A DNA stretch of 64,000 bases from Salininema proteolyticum (GCF_042685645.1 NZ_JBHUNX010000001.1:3906001-3970000); one strand, 5' to 3'. Shown: positions 1 to 8,828, counted from the first letter of the stretch. A program made the numbers and translations. Notes: generated from the sequence alone by a model not told the origin.

Positions 1-1
1 C

Positions 2-721
2 CGCGCCAACCTGACGTGGCTGACGTCCCGGTGGGGCTGCATCTTCGGCCAGGGCTGCCCCGGTATCGACGCCGGACAGCCCGCCGACGGCTGCTGCCTG
101 CACGGGGCGTTCTTCACCGACGAGGAGGACCTCGTCCGGGTCCAGGAGGTAGCGAAGAAGCTGACCCCGGAGACGTGGCAGCTCCACCGCGACTGGCACG
201 AGTCGCTGGAGGAGGACACCCTCGAGAACGACGAGGGCGAGGAGGAGCCGGCCATCAAGACCGCCGTCGTCGACGGGGCCTGCGTCTTCCACAACCGCGA
301 GGGCTTCCCGACCGGGCCCGGCTGCGCCCTGCACCAGCAGGCCATGCGCGACGGGGTCCACCCGCTCGAGTACAAGCCCGAGGTGTGCTGGCAGCTGCCG
401 ATCAAACGGGACTTCACCAGCATCGACCGGGCCGACGGGTCGGTCACGCCGGTGACGATCCTCGACGAGTTCGACCGGGCCTCGTGGGGGCCGGGCGGTC
501 ACGACTTCGACTGGTGGTGCACCGACGCGAAGCTGGCCCACCAGTCGGCCGAGCGCGTCTACGAGTCCCACGAAGCGGAGCTGACCGAGCTGATCGGCGC
601 GCCCGCGTACGAGCGGCTCTCGGAGATCTGCGCGCGGGCCGTTGAGAGGGGCCTCACGGCCCCGCACCCGGCCGACCCGGGCGCTGTCAACCTCGGCATG
701 CCCGGGCGCGCCAAGGGCTAG
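2..721 (+). CDS. Cysteine-rich conserved protein, 3' part (start lies before the window)
   Basis: The frame is open from base 2 to a TAG at 719-721, so the N-terminus lies outside the window. About 239 residues are visible. They contain a cluster of cysteines (WGCIFGQGCPGI, DGCCLHGAFF, GPGCALHQQ, EVCWQLP, WWCTDA) with histidines interspersed, which suggests a metal or iron-sulfur binding fold. The pattern resembles the zinc/iron-chelating, DUF3109-like proteins common in actinobacteria, but I recognise it only at that level. The last ~30 residues are low complexity. No partner gene is visible upstream, and the next gene lies 118 bp away on the other strand. Confidence 0.6.
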   Translation, partial: RANLTWLTSRWGCIFGQGCPGIDAGQPADGCCLHGAFFTDEEDLVRVQEVAKKLTPETWQLHRDWHESLEEDTLENDEGEEEPAIKTAVVDGACVFHNREGFPTGPGCALHQQAMRDGVHPLEYKPEVCWQLPIKRDFTSIDRADGSVTPVTILDEFDRASWGPGGHDFDWWCTDAKLAHQSAERVYESHEAELTELIGAPAYERLSEICARAVERGLTAPHPADPGAVNLGMPGRAKG

Positions 722-838
722 GGCCCGGCCGAGGCGCGGTCCCGTGCCCCTGAGGGGCGGGCCCCGTCGCACGGATAGTCCGGGTCCAGCCGAGACTCGC
801 GAGTCCGGCCCTCCGGGCGGGCCCCGTCGCGCGAAGAG

Positions 839-1933
839 CTAGGTCAGCCGCTTCGGTTCGCCCAGGCGGTCCAGGACCGACGAGACCACCACTCCGAGGA
901 GCAGGACCGCGAGCGTGAACGTGGCGGCCGGGACGTGGTCGTTGCCGGTCTCGGTGGTGAAGCCGAAGTCGTACGGCCTCATGAGCAGGGCGCCGGCCCA
1001 GACGGCGACGACCGCCCAGACCTCGCCGGTCACCGGACCCCTCCGGCCGTTGACGCAGACGCCCGCCAGCAGCGCGACCGCCAGCAGCCCGTAGAAGCCC
1101 TGGTAGCCGAACAGAGCCGAGTACTGCGTGTCCCATGCCGCGGGCGACTCCGCGGCCGAGTGGACGACCGCCGAGTCCAGGTTGTGGGCGAGCCATCCGA
1201 CGACGCCCATGCCGACCGTCGCGCCGGTGTGGACGAGTAGCCCGGTCACCGTGCTCCCCTTCGCCGCCGACGAGCTCATGAGGTCGCGGACGGGTTCGCG
1301 GGTGAAGAGCAGGCCCAGGGCGACCGCGAGGACGAGGAAGAGCGCGGGCACCCAGTAGTCGCCGTTGAGGCCGAGCGTCTCGGCACCGCGCTCGCCCTGG
1401 GGCGCCGACGGGTGGTCGACCCACCGGTAGGCGCCGTAGACCAGGGCCGCGGCCATAAAGGCAGCGAGCCACCCGTTCACCTTGAGGACGTTCACCAGCA
1501 GCCCGAAAACGAGGGCCGCGGCCAGTCCGAGGCCCGCGACCATGGCGAGGCCGATCAGGGGCGGCTGCGAGGGTAGGAAGTCGCCGTCGAAGGCGAGCAT
1601 GCCGGGGAGGCTCAGTCCCGCCAGCGCCGGAACGCCGAAACGGATCGAGGCCCCGAACAGGACCACCAGGCCCACCAGTAGGCCGAGGCCCGTCGCCAAG
1701 GCCGTCTTGTCCATGTCCGCGACGACGTCGTCGCGGATTACGGCCGCCGCCGCCAGTCCGGCGGCGGCGAGGAAGAGGACCGCCTCCCAGACCAGCTGGG
1801 GAGCCAGGCGGTCCTTGGGCGGTTCGGGGTCCGGTTCGGTGACCTCCGGCGGTTCGAACGAGGGGGCGACGGCCAGGGGAAGCGCCGCGGTCCTGTCGGT
1901 GTCCGGGGGCGACTGGTCTTGGGGGAACGTCAT
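839..1933 (-). CDS. RbsC-like polytopic membrane protein, paralogue 1
   Basis: A 364-residue membrane protein with an acidic, proline-rich N-terminal tail of about 40 residues and then roughly ten hydrophobic segments. It is a paralogue of the proteins at 2585-3868 and 3962-5143. The three share an N-terminal WEA-LF segment, and this one carries GRRGPVTGEVWAV near the C-terminus, at the place where ribose-type ABC permeases (BPD_transp_2 family) have a GRRG-x-G loop. The ATG at 1933 was chosen over the ATG at 1972 because GGAG lies 8 bases upstream and the protein then begins MTFPQD, like the MTLPPN start of its neighbour. No ATP-binding or solute-binding gene is nearby, so a transport role is inferred from fold only. 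Confidence 0.65.
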   Translation of the reverse strand: MTFPQDQSPPDTDRTAALPLAVAPSFEPPEVTEPDPEPPKDRLAPQLVWEAVLFLAAAGLAAAAVIRDDVVADMDKTALATGLGLLVGLVVLFGASIRFGVPALAGLSLPGMLAFDGDFLPSQPPLIGLAMVAGLGLAAALVFGLLVNVLKVNGWLAAFMAAALVYGAYRWVDHPSAPQGERGAETLGLNGDYWVPALFLVLAVALGLLFTREPVRDLMSSSAAKGSTVTGLLVHTGATVGMGVVGWLAHNLDSAVVHSAAESPAAWDTQYSALFGYQGFYGLLAVALLAGVCVNGRRGPVTGEVWAVVAVWAGALLMRPYDFGFTTETGNDHVPAATFTLAVLLLGVVVSSVLDRLGEPKRLT

Positions 1934-1972
1934 TTGGCGTCTCCAGGAGTCGACGGCAGTATCGACGGTCAT

Positions 1973-2465
1973 CGTAGGCGCCCGCGTCCACTCCGCCGCT
2001 CAGTCCGGGGAAGGTCTCGTCGTTGGACACCGTCGTGAAGACGACGGCGCCGCCCTCCTCCAGCAGAGGGGACAGCTTCTGGACGGTGAAGAAGGAGCCC
2101 TTGGCGTTGACGTCGAAGATCGCGTCCCAGGACTCCTCCGTCACCTCCTCCAGGGTCTGGAACTCGGCCAGGCCCTGGTTGACGAAGAGGTAGTCGACCC
2201 CGCCGAACCTCTCGCCCACGTACTCCGCCAGCCCGTCCAAGTCGCTCAGGCTCGTGGCGTCCGCCGCGAACGGGTGCGCCGCCGGGGTGTCCAACACGTC
2301 GGCGACCTTCTCCAGGCGCTTCGCGTCGCGCCCGGTGAAGACGACCTCCGCGCCCCGATCGATCAGGTGCTCGACGATGGCGAGGCCCATGCCCGTGGTA
2401 CCGCCGGTGAGGACGGCCTTCCTACCGCTCAGCGGCTTCTGGTTCTCATTCTTGATCGTTGCCAT
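1973..2465 (-). pseudogene. Truncated short-chain dehydrogenase (3' end lost)
   Basis: Reading from the ATG at 2465, the first ~150 residues are a clear SDR N-terminus: TGGTTGMGLA is the NAD(P)-binding glycine motif, and the DVNAKGSFF and VVFTTVSNDET segments follow in the usual order. Homology stops near base 1990, just before the YxxxK catalytic segment should appear. The frame then runs without a stop through the antisense of the next gene. The breakpoint coincides with the promoter and start region of the membrane protein at 839-1933, so the SDR tail was probably deleted when these sequences were joined. It could still yield a non-functional fusion product. An active enzyme is unlikely. 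Confidence 0.7.
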
Positions 2466-2526
2466 GCGGAGACCGTACGGCCTGACACCGGTGTCAGACT
2501 CCATCGGAAGTGATCGGGGACACATG

Positions 2527-2559
2527 AAAGGCCCGCTCCCCCGGCGGGGGCGGGCCTTT
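2527..2559 (-). terminator. Rho-independent terminator hairpin
   Basis: AAAGGCCCGC pairs with GCGGGCCTTT around a C/G-rich centre, giving a near-perfect stem that ends in TTT on the minus strand. It lies 25 bp beyond the stop of the membrane protein gene at 2585-3868 and just upstream of the SDR remnant. Confidence 0.7.
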
Positions 2560-2584
2560 CTCGCAAAGCGCGGAGCTCGACCCC

Positions 2585-3868
2585 TCAGAACGGGTCGGAC
2601 TCGAACGATCCGACGCCCTGCTCGCCGTTCTCCGGAGCCTTCTTCGGCCTGCCGAGCGCGTTCAGGGAAGCGGAGACGATGAAGCCGAGGATCAGGGCCC
2701 CGAACAGCAGCACCTGTGTCCATCCGATGTCCCGGACCTGGGAGGCGCCCGGGTCCATGACGTCGAAGGACCGGGCGAGGTGGTCGCTCCAGAGCATCGC
2801 CGCGCCCCAGACCAGGAGCACGGACCAGACCTCGCCGGTCACCGGCCCGCGGCGGCCGTTGACCGACACTCCCGCGATCAGGGACATGGCGAGGACGGGC
2901 AGAAGCAGTCCGAGATAGAGGCCGTGCAGTTCGAAGACCGATCCGGTCAGCGAGTTGAAGGCCTGCAGCAGCGAGTCGCCGACGACGTTGCGGGGGCTGT
3001 TCTCCAGCCGGACGTTGTACGCCAGCCAGGCGACGACGCCCAGGAACAGGGTCGCCCCGAAATAGGCGAGGATGCCCATGGCGATGCCCGAGCCCTCGCG
3101 GTTCGCGTCCCCCCTGGCGGCCAGGGCCGAGGACTCCATGCGGTCGCGGACGCCGTCCGACAGGGACGCGAGCCCCTTGAGGACGGCCAGGGCCGCGAAT
3201 GCGATCGGCACCCACCAGGCGCCGTTGAGGAGGAACGGTTCGGGCCGGCCGCCGACGGACGGGATCTCTTCGATCTCCGCCGTGAAGTAGACCGGCACGA
3301 ACATCATGGCGGCCACGATGAACGACGACAGCCACGCGGTCACCCGCAAAGCATAGGTCAGGAACGCGAAGACCAGCGTCGCAGCGAGGGCGTAGGCGGC
3401 GATCCACGCCAGTCCCAGCCACGGATTGTCCCCGATGAGGACCGTGGAGAAGGACGGTATGAGGACCAGGAAGACGAGTCCCGCCACGGCGGGGACGCCG
3501 TAGCGCAGCGACAGCCCGAAGACCGTCACGACTCCCAGCATGAGTCCCAGTGAGATCGCGATGTCCATGTTGTTCACGCCGGAGAGGAGTTCGTCGTCGA
3601 CGAAGACCGCTCCGGCGGCGAAGAGCGCTCCGATGAAGAGGAGCGCCTCCCAGACGAACTGCGGGAGCAGGCGGTCCCTCGGCCCTTTGTCCTCCGGCTC
3701 TTCGGGCGCCTCGTCCTCCACCGGGGGCAGGATTCCGCCGATCCCGCCGGCGGGGATCGGCTCGGTGCTCTCCGTCCCGGAGGGCGGAGTCATGGGCGGA
3801 GGGCTCGCGTCCCCCTCGTCCCCGGACCTCTCAGGTTCCGGGGACGAGGAATTGGGCGGCAAGGTCAT
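2585..3868 (-). CDS. RbsC-like polytopic membrane protein, paralogue 2
   Basis: The product is 427 residues. The first ~75 are a disordered acidic, proline-rich tail (PPVEDEAPEEPEDKGPRDR), followed by about ten hydrophobic segments and a short soluble C-terminus. It shares the block NGRRGPVTGEVWSV with paralogue 1, and the DRLLPQFVWEALLF segment matches DRLAPQLVWEAVLF of that protein. The ATG at 3868 is favoured over an earlier in-frame start at 3955 because AAGGA sits 5 bases upstream. The gene lies between paralogues 1 and 3 on the same strand and ends at a hairpin terminator. Function is unknown: the family resembles sugar-type ABC permease subunits, but no other ABC component is present. 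Confidence 0.65.
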   Translation of the reverse strand: MTLPPNSSSPEPERSGDEGDASPPPMTPPSGTESTEPIPAGGIGGILPPVEDEAPEEPEDKGPRDRLLPQFVWEALLFIGALFAAGAVFVDDELLSGVNNMDIAISLGLMLGVVTVFGLSLRYGVPAVAGLVFLVLIPSFSTVLIGDNPWLGLAWIAAYALAATLVFAFLTYALRVTAWLSSFIVAAMMFVPVYFTAEIEEIPSVGGRPEPFLLNGAWWVPIAFAALAVLKGLASLSDGVRDRMESSALAARGDANREGSGIAMGILAYFGATLFLGVVAWLAYNVRLENSPRNVVGDSLLQAFNSLTGSVFELHGLYLGLLLPVLAMSLIAGVSVNGRRGPVTGEVWSVLLVWGAAMLWSDHLARSFDVMDPGASQVRDIGWTQVLLFGALILGFIVSASLNALGRPKKAPENGEQGVGSFESDPF

Positions 3869-3961
3869 GGTCCTTATTACTCCCGGTCTCGTCGGTGCCT
3901 TGGGGCCTTGACGATAGCGTAGTAATCGGCGTCCACACCGGGCAATCGCCCTCAAACCGCC

Positions 3962-5143
3962 TCACCGGCGGAAATTGAAGGACTTGCCCGAACTCGCCGG
4001 GACCTCGCCGAACGGGTCGACCGGCTTCTGCGAGCCGGTGTCCGCCCCGGGCGCGTCGCCGAAGAGGTTCGTTCCGGTGGCCATGGCGGCGAAGTCGTCG
4101 TCGCCGCCGGACCCGCTGCCCAGCTCCGAGCGTGGGGCCGGCAGGACGGTGGTGTCGTCCTCCTTCAGGTCGTCGACGTCTCCGGCCCGCTCGATCTGCG
4201 AGGCCTCCTCTTCCTCGGCGCTGTTCCACGTCTCGATGAAGCGGCTGACGATGAAGCCGAACACGATGGCGCCCAGCGCGACCCACAGCGGGTCGAACCA
4301 GCCGCGGGACTCCGCGAACCACATGGCGGCCAGGATGGCCGTGGAGGCGAGGAAGGTTCCGGTGAACCCGCCGCGGCGGCCGAAGGGCGAGGTGCCGCCC
4401 AGCAGTGCCGCGGCGAAGGCGGCCAGGCCGACCTCCACGGGGTCCACCAGGACGGCCGCGTCGGCCGTGCTGGAGCCCCAGGCGAAGACGACGCCGGCTC
4501 CCCCGGCGGCCAGGCACGACAGGATCACGCCGAGGACGGTGATCCACGGGTGGGGACGCCAGTCGTCGCCGGCGGTGTCGCGGTTGGCCTGCAGCTTGTC
4601 GCGCAGGCTGGGCACGGCGCCGACGAATCCCAGCAGCAGCGAGAGGCCTACGGCCGCACCGAGGGCCGCGTACACGGCCTTGCTCTGCAGGGTGGCGGCC
4701 ATGAAGGTGGAGGGGGTGCCGCGTGCGATGAGGATGAGGCTGCCGCCGAGGACGATGCTGGTCGCCCAGGAGGGGATGCGGAGCCAGGTGTTGAGCAGTG
4801 CGGTGGCGACGCCCATGAAGAAGGCGGCGCCGAGGCTCATGCCGAGGGCGATGGCGAGCCCGGATCCGGAGGCGTCGATGAAGAGCCATCCGGAGAAGAA
4901 GGCGATGGGGCCGGCGGCGAGGTTGACGGCGCCGACGCGCATCGAGGCGGCGGTGGCCGTGGCGGCCAGGAGCACGGGGGCCAGGGCTAGGGCGAATCCG
5001 GCCCAGCCGGCGTCGGCGAAGGGCCCGGTGGCGGAGCGCAGGAGCGCGAAGAGCAGACCGGCGGAGCAGAGGAAGAGCCCCGCCTCCCAGGCGAAGTGAA
5101 TGCCCAGGCGGTCGTTGGAGCGAGTATGCGGCTTGTCGTCCAC
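3962..5143 (-). CDS. RbsC-like permease-type membrane protein, paralogue 3
   Basis: The product is 393 residues and is the member of the trio closest to true ABC permeases. GGTSPFGRRGGFTGT near residue 255 matches the conserved cytoplasmic loop of ribose-type permeases, and VGAVNLAAGPIAFFSG resembles their early G-rich segment. Its tail of about 85 residues is hydrophilic and acidic, which is unusual for a permease. The ATG at 5143 is followed by a short hydrophilic leader. The 93-bp gap to paralogue 2 holds that gene's ribosome binding site, so the two may be co-transcribed. A transport partner would have to be encoded elsewhere. Confidence 0.65.
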   Translation of the reverse strand: MDDKPHTRSNDRLGIHFAWEAGLFLCSAGLLFALLRSATGPFADAGWAGFALALAPVLLAATATAASMRVGAVNLAAGPIAFFSGWLFIDASGSGLAIALGMSLGAAFFMGVATALLNTWLRIPSWATSIVLGGSLILIARGTPSTFMAATLQSKAVYAALGAAVGLSLLLGFVGAVPSLRDKLQANRDTAGDDWRPHPWITVLGVILSCLAAGGAGVVFAWGSSTADAAVLVDPVEVGLAAFAAALLGGTSPFGRRGGFTGTFLASTAILAAMWFAESRGWFDPLWVALGAIVFGFIVSRFIETWNSAEEEEASQIERAGDVDDLKEDDTTVLPAPRSELGSGSGGDDDFAAMATGTNLFGDAPGADTGSQKPVDPFGEVPASSGKSFNFRR

Positions 5144-5403
5144 AATAGATCCCTAGTGATCGGTTGATATGGCCGCGACTCCGGAACCCGGCGAACCCCC
5201 TGGGGAGAGGGTTTTTGTCGCCTCCCGGAGTCAAGTTAAGAACCCACCATATCCCGTTACTCCGCGCTACCGGCTCCTCCACGTCCCCGCGTACTCGTTT
5301 GAGCGCTCCGCGTGGAACCGGGCATCCGGAAAGACTGTTCGCCGCTACATCTCGGGCTCAGACCCACGTCGGGGAGGCATCCGCTCAATGCCCGCCGCAC
5401 GGT

Positions 5404-5530
5404 GAGCGCACCGGAAGGCGCCGGTCCGCTCGGTTCCCGTGGAAGGAGAACGTGCTGGAGGGCCTTGGTCGCGTCAGTGCCCATAGATGGAGAACGCACC
5501 GGAAGGCCTCGGTCCTCTCGGGAGTCCAGA
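5404..5530. repeat. Three degenerate tandem units, ~43 bp period
   Basis: Units beginning at 5404, 5446 and 5490 share the pattern GAGMRC..CGGAAGG..C.GGTC..CTCGG. They fill much of the gene-free 5144-5604 interval between paralogue 3 and the DUF3180 gene. No credible coding frame was seen here. The remainder is presumably promoter sequence for the minus-strand permease-like genes. Confidence 0.5.
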
Positions 5531-5604
5531 ACACGCGGAGGGCCGTCCGCCGCGACTCCCCCGCAGGGGTTCTCCGGTCCGCGCTGCCGCAGAGGGCCGT
5601 GCTA

Positions 5605-6147
5605 CTAGCCGGACGCGGGCGTGCCGCCGTCCTCGTCGTCCTCCGGGGGAACGCGGCAGGAGTACTCGAGCCACAGCGCCGCCGCCAACAGGAGGGCCGA
5701 GGCGATGAACCCGGCCACGGCGTTCGGGGTGTCGTGTCGGATGGCCGGGGTGGGCCGGGAGCTCTGCAGCCACAGGTACAGCGACAACGCGCCGTAGAGG
5801 CCCATCAGGATGGCGCCGCCGAAGACGCTCGCCTTGCCGAGCACCGCCACCCTCGCCGTCAGTAGCGGGTTGACCGGCTCGGTCGGTCTCTCCGCCTTCC
5901 ACGCCGGGGTTCCCTCCTCCGCCTTGGGGGCCGGCGGGTGGATCTGCCGGTGAGTGCGCCACGCGAGGAACCCCAGGAGGATCGCGATGACGACGATCGC
6001 CGCGGCGTTGAACCACTCCAGGCGCGGCAGTTGCCCGTACCAGCGGGAGACGGCCACGTAGCTGACCGACAGGCTCAGCAGGCCCGCAATCGCGATCGAA
6101 CCCGGAGCGGTCGGCCTCAGGGAGGGCGTCGGCTCTTTCTTCGGCAT
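5605..6147 (-). CDS. DUF3180 family membrane protein
   Basis: A 180-residue membrane protein with four predicted transmembrane segments, in two pairs separated by a hydrophilic loop (PPAPKAEEGTPAWKAERPT). The C-terminus is acidic. It sits directly after folK, the position of DUF3180 proteins in the actinobacterial folate cluster. The RPTAPGSIAIAGLLSL opening fits that family, whose members usually start with a similar RPT-x-PG segment. The ATG at 6147 is favoured because GAGGA lies about 10 bases upstream. An earlier ATG at 6168 has no clear binding site and abuts the folK stop. The molecular function of the family is unknown, and the link to folate rests on gene order only. Confidence 0.75.
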   Translation of the reverse strand: MPKKEPTPSLRPTAPGSIAIAGLLSLSVSYVAVSRWYGQLPRLEWFNAAAIVVIAILLGFLAWRTHRQIHPPAPKAEEGTPAWKAERPTEPVNPLLTARVAVLGKASVFGGAILMGLYGALSLYLWLQSSRPTPAIRHDTPNAVAGFIASALLLAAALWLEYSCRVPPEDDEDGGTPASG

Positions 6148-6169
6148 CTGGTCAGGTCCTCGTCTCATC

Positions 6170-6685
6170 TCAGGCGGAAGGCGGGGCCGCGGGCCCCTTG
6201 CGCATCGTCTTCCGGTCGGCGGCCAGCTCATCGCTCGCCAACAGCCGCTCCACTGAACCGTACCCCGGAAGCTCGGCGTCGCCGCGCATCTCCAGCCAGG
6301 GAGCGAGCACGAACACCCGGAGGCGGGCGCGCGGGTGCGGGAGCGTCAGGCGCGGGTCGTCGCTGGTGACCGGCTCCCCGTCCTCCCAGGCCGCGATCAG
6401 GTCGATGTCCAGGGTCCTGGGCCCGAACCGGCGCTCGGGGTCCCGCACCCGTCCGCCCTCGGCCTCCAGGTCGCGGGTGTGGGCGAACCAGTCTTCGACG
6501 CCCCAGCCCTCCCTCTCCACGAACGCCGAGACGTTCACGTAGTCGGGCTGGTCGGGGTCTCCCCACGGGGGCGTGTAATAGAAGGAGGAGACCTCCGACG
6601 GCCGAAGGCGTTCCAGCGCCCACCGCAGGGTCTCCTCCCGCTCGCCGAGGTTCGCGCCGAGGCTCAGCAGCAGCCGGACGCTCAT
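6170..6685 (-). CDS. folK: 2-amino-4-hydroxy-6-hydroxymethyldihydropteridine diphosphokinase
   Basis: HPPK transfers pyrophosphate from ATP to 6-hydroxymethyl-7,8-dihydropterin, the step before dihydropteroate synthase in folate synthesis. The 171-residue product shows the family landmarks in order: SLGANLGER at the N-terminus, YYTPPWGDPDQPDYVN (pterin-binding loop), FGPRTLDIDLIA (metal-binding Asp pair) and LPHPRARLRVFVLAP. The ATG at 6685 overlaps the folB stop as ATGA, which indicates translational coupling. An upstream in-frame extension in the track region is rejected because it would overlap folB entirely. folP and folE, often in the same cluster, are not in this window. Confidence 0.93.
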   Translation of the reverse strand: MSVRLLLSLGANLGEREETLRWALERLRPSEVSSFYYTPPWGDPDQPDYVNVSAFVEREGWGVEDWFAHTRDLEAEGGRVRDPERRFGPRTLDIDLIAAWEDGEPVTSDDPRLTLPHPRARLRVFVLAPWLEMRGDAELPGYGSVERLLASDELAADRKTMRKGPAAPPSA

Positions 6686-7044
6686 CGCGACCTTTCGATC
6701 CGGACGGAGACGTCGGAGAACTGGTGGCGGATGGGCGCGTCGGGCTTGTGCACCGTGACCGCGGCCCTTTCCACTCCCGCCTCTTCCAGGCACAGCGCCG
6801 CCAGCCGCTCGGCGAGGGTCTCGATCAGGGCGACCGGTTCGCCCGCGACCACCGCGACCATCCGGTCGGCGAGGTCGCCGTAGTGGACGGTGTCGGCGAC
6901 GTCGTCGGAGGCCGCCGCCTTCGCCGTGGACACGTGGAGGTCCGCGTCTATGAGGAATTCCTGGCCCGCGGAGCGCTCGGTCTCGTACACGCCGTGGTAG
7001 CCGAAGACGCGCAGGCCCTTGAGTGAGATGACATCAGCTGACAC
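6682..7044 (-). CDS. folB: Dihydroneopterin aldolase
   Basis: DHNA cleaves 7,8-dihydroneopterin to 6-hydroxymethyldihydropterin and glycolaldehyde in folate synthesis. The 120-residue length is normal. Visible motifs are LKGLRVFGYHGVYETER (with the conserved YHGV), VHYGDLAD (substrate loop) and LIETLAERLA (conserved Glu), then VTVHKPDAPI with the catalytic-site Lys. Translation starts at a GTG at 7044. The gene is first in a folB-folK-DUF3180 operon and lies back to back with the PEBP-family gene at 7130, leaving only ~85 bp for two divergent promoters. folP, the usual upstream neighbour, is absent, so the folate cluster is split in this genome. Confidence 0.93.
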   Translation of the reverse strand: MSADVISLKGLRVFGYHGVYETERSAGQEFLIDADLHVSTAKAAASDDVADTVHYGDLADRMVAVVAGEPVALIETLAERLAALCLEEAGVERAAVTVHKPDAPIRHQFSDVSVRIERSR

Positions 7045-7129
7045 GTCTAAAGACTATCGGACCGGGCGGCGCGTGTCAGGACGGCGGTATCGTGGACTTG
7101 CACGCAAAGCCGCGCTTAGGAGGTAACGC

Positions 7130-7648
7130 ATGTCGTTGGATCGCCCGAAGGCCCCGTGGCCGTACGACTTTCTGCCCGCCGTCCCGTCGTTCGAGGTGAC
7201 GTCGTCCGATGTCGCCGACGGGGAGACGGTGCCCGCGAAGCACACCGCCGCCGGGGGCGACGTCTCGCCGCAGCTGTCCTGGTCGGGCTTCCCCGCCGAG
7301 ACGGCCGCCTTCGCCGTGACCTGTTTCGACCCCGACGCCCCCACCGGATCGGGCTGGTGGCACTGGATGGCCCTCGACCTCGACCCGTCCACGACCTCCC
7401 TGGACACCGGGGCCGCCCAGGACATGCCCGCCGGCGTCGTCCAGCTCCGCACCGACTCGGGCTCCGTCGGCTACGCCGGCTGCGCCCCGCCGCCCGGGGA
7501 CTACCCGCACCGCTACATCTTCGCCGTCCACGCCCTGGGCCGGAAGCTGGAGGTGCCGGCCGACGCCTCGATGGCCTTCGGCTCCTTCAACATCACCTTC
7601 AACGTCCTGGCCCGCGGCCTGATCACGCCGGTGTTCGCCAATGCCTGA
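7130..7648 (+). CDS. YbhB/YbcL family PEBP-like protein
   Basis: The 172-residue product matches the bacterial phosphatidylethanolamine-binding (Raf kinase inhibitor-like) family. It has GGDVSPQLSWSGFP near residue 40, CFDPDAPTGSGWWHW with the conserved DPDAP anion-binding loop, and YAGCAPPPGDYPHRYIFAVHAL, where the GxxPPxGxxPHRY motif closes the ligand pocket. Family members are cytosolic and their ligand in bacteria is unknown. The ATG follows a strong AGGAGG site. The stop overlaps the thiolase start by 8 bp, so the two are almost certainly one transcript. Confidence 0.9.
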   Translation: MSLDRPKAPWPYDFLPAVPSFEVTSSDVADGETVPAKHTAAGGDVSPQLSWSGFPAETAAFAVTCFDPDAPTGSGWWHWMALDLDPSTTSLDTGAAQDMPAGVVQLRTDSGSVGYAGCAPPPGDYPHRYIFAVHALGRKLEVPADASMAFGSFNITFNVLARGLITPVFANA

Positions 7649-8828
7649 CGCCGTCATAGCCTCGGCCGCCCGCTCGCCCGTCGCCAGGGCGGGCAAGTCC
7701 CTCGCGCACGTCCACCCCGTCGACCTGGCCGTACCGGTCTTCCAGGCGGCCCTGGACCGCGTCGGGATCGAGCCGGGGGAGGTCGACGACGTGATCGTCG
7801 GCTGCGTCTCGCAGGTCGGCGAGCAGTCGTGGAACATCGCCCGCAACATCGCCCTCGCCTCGGGATGGCCCGAGTCGATCCCCGGCACCACAGTGGACCG
7901 CCAGTGCGGTTCCAGCCAGCAGGCGATCGCCTTCGCGACCGCCCTGGTGTCCTCCGGGCTGGCCGACGTGGTCGTGGCCGGCGGCGTCGAGTCGATGTCC
8001 CGGGTTCCCATGGGATCCAGCCAGGGCGACCAGTTCCCCTACGGAGACACGCTCCGCGGGCGCTACGCCGAGAAGGTGGACGCCTCCGCGCCCCTGCCCT
8101 TCAACCAGGGCGTCGGCGCCGAGCTCATCGCCGCCGAGTGGGACGTGACCCGCGCCGAGATGGAGCGGTTCGCGCTGGAGAGCCATGTCAAGGCCGCCTC
8201 CGCCCGCGACACCGGCGCCTTCGACCGGGAGATCGTCCCGATCGGGGACTTCCGCGCCGACGAGGGGATCAGGGAGACGTCCCTGGAGAAGCTGGCGGGT
8301 CTCAAGCCGGCGTTCAGCCCCGACGGGCCGATCACCGCCGGGGTGGCCTCGCAGATCTCCGACGGGGCGGCGGCCGTGGTCGTCATGAGCGAGCGCAGCG
8401 CCCACCGGCTCAAGATCGAGCCGATGGCCCGGGTCGTGGACCACGTCGCCGTCGGCTCGGACCCGGTGAAGATGCTGGACGGGGTCGTCCCGGCCACCCG
8501 CAAGATCCTCGAGCGCACCGGGATCTCCCTGGACCACTTCGGGATCTTCGAGGTCAATGAGGCCTTCGCGCCGATCCCCATGATGTGGCAGAAGGCGTTC
8601 CGGATGGACGACGAGGCCGACGCCAGGCTGCTGAACCCGCGCGGCGGGGCGATCGCGCTGGGGCATCCGCTCGGGGCGACGGGCGCCCGGTTGACGACCT
8701 CGATGCTGCATTACATGCAGGACACCGGCGAGCGCTACGGCCTGCAGGTGATGTGCGAAGGCGGGGGAATGGCCAATGCGACCGTCTACGAGCTCTACGC
8801 GGCGCCCAGTACCGGCACGAACGGCTGA
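7641..8828 (+). CDS. Acetyl-CoA C-acyltransferase (thiolase)
   Basis: A 395-residue thiolase of normal length that catalyses reversible Claisen condensation or thiolysis of acyl-CoA. The acyl-accepting cysteine is in VDRQCGSSQQA (about residue 91). The histidine is in GGAIALGHPLGATGAR and the second catalytic cysteine in CEGGGMANA near the C-terminus. The EVNEAFA segment is also present. It could act in fatty acid beta-oxidation or as an acetoacetyl-CoA thiolase, and sequence alone does not decide. It overlaps the PEBP gene by 8 bp, and its last codons are part of a 61-bp-spaced repeat that continues downstream. Confidence 0.9.
   Translation: MPDAVIASAARSPVARAGKSLAHVHPVDLAVPVFQAALDRVGIEPGEVDDVIVGCVSQVGEQSWNIARNIALASGWPESIPGTTVDRQCGSSQQAIAFATALVSSGLADVVVAGGVESMSRVPMGSSQGDQFPYGDTLRGRYAEKVDASAPLPFNQGVGAELIAAEWDVTRAEMERFALESHVKAASARDTGAFDREIVPIGDFRADEGIRETSLEKLAGLKPAFSPDGPITAGVASQISDGAAAVVVMSERSAHRLKIEPMARVVDHVAVGSDPVKMLDGVVPATRKILERTGISLDHFGIFEVNEAFAPIPMMWQKAFRMDDEADARLLNPRGGAIALGHPLGATGARLTTSMLHYMQDTGERYGLQVMCEGGGMANATVYELYAAPSTGTNG

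Noticed and set aside
687..3422. 911-residue minus-strand open frame
   Set aside because: Only the segment 1973-2465 resembles a protein (SDR N-terminus). The rest is the out-of-frame shadow of two membrane protein genes in GC-rich DNA.
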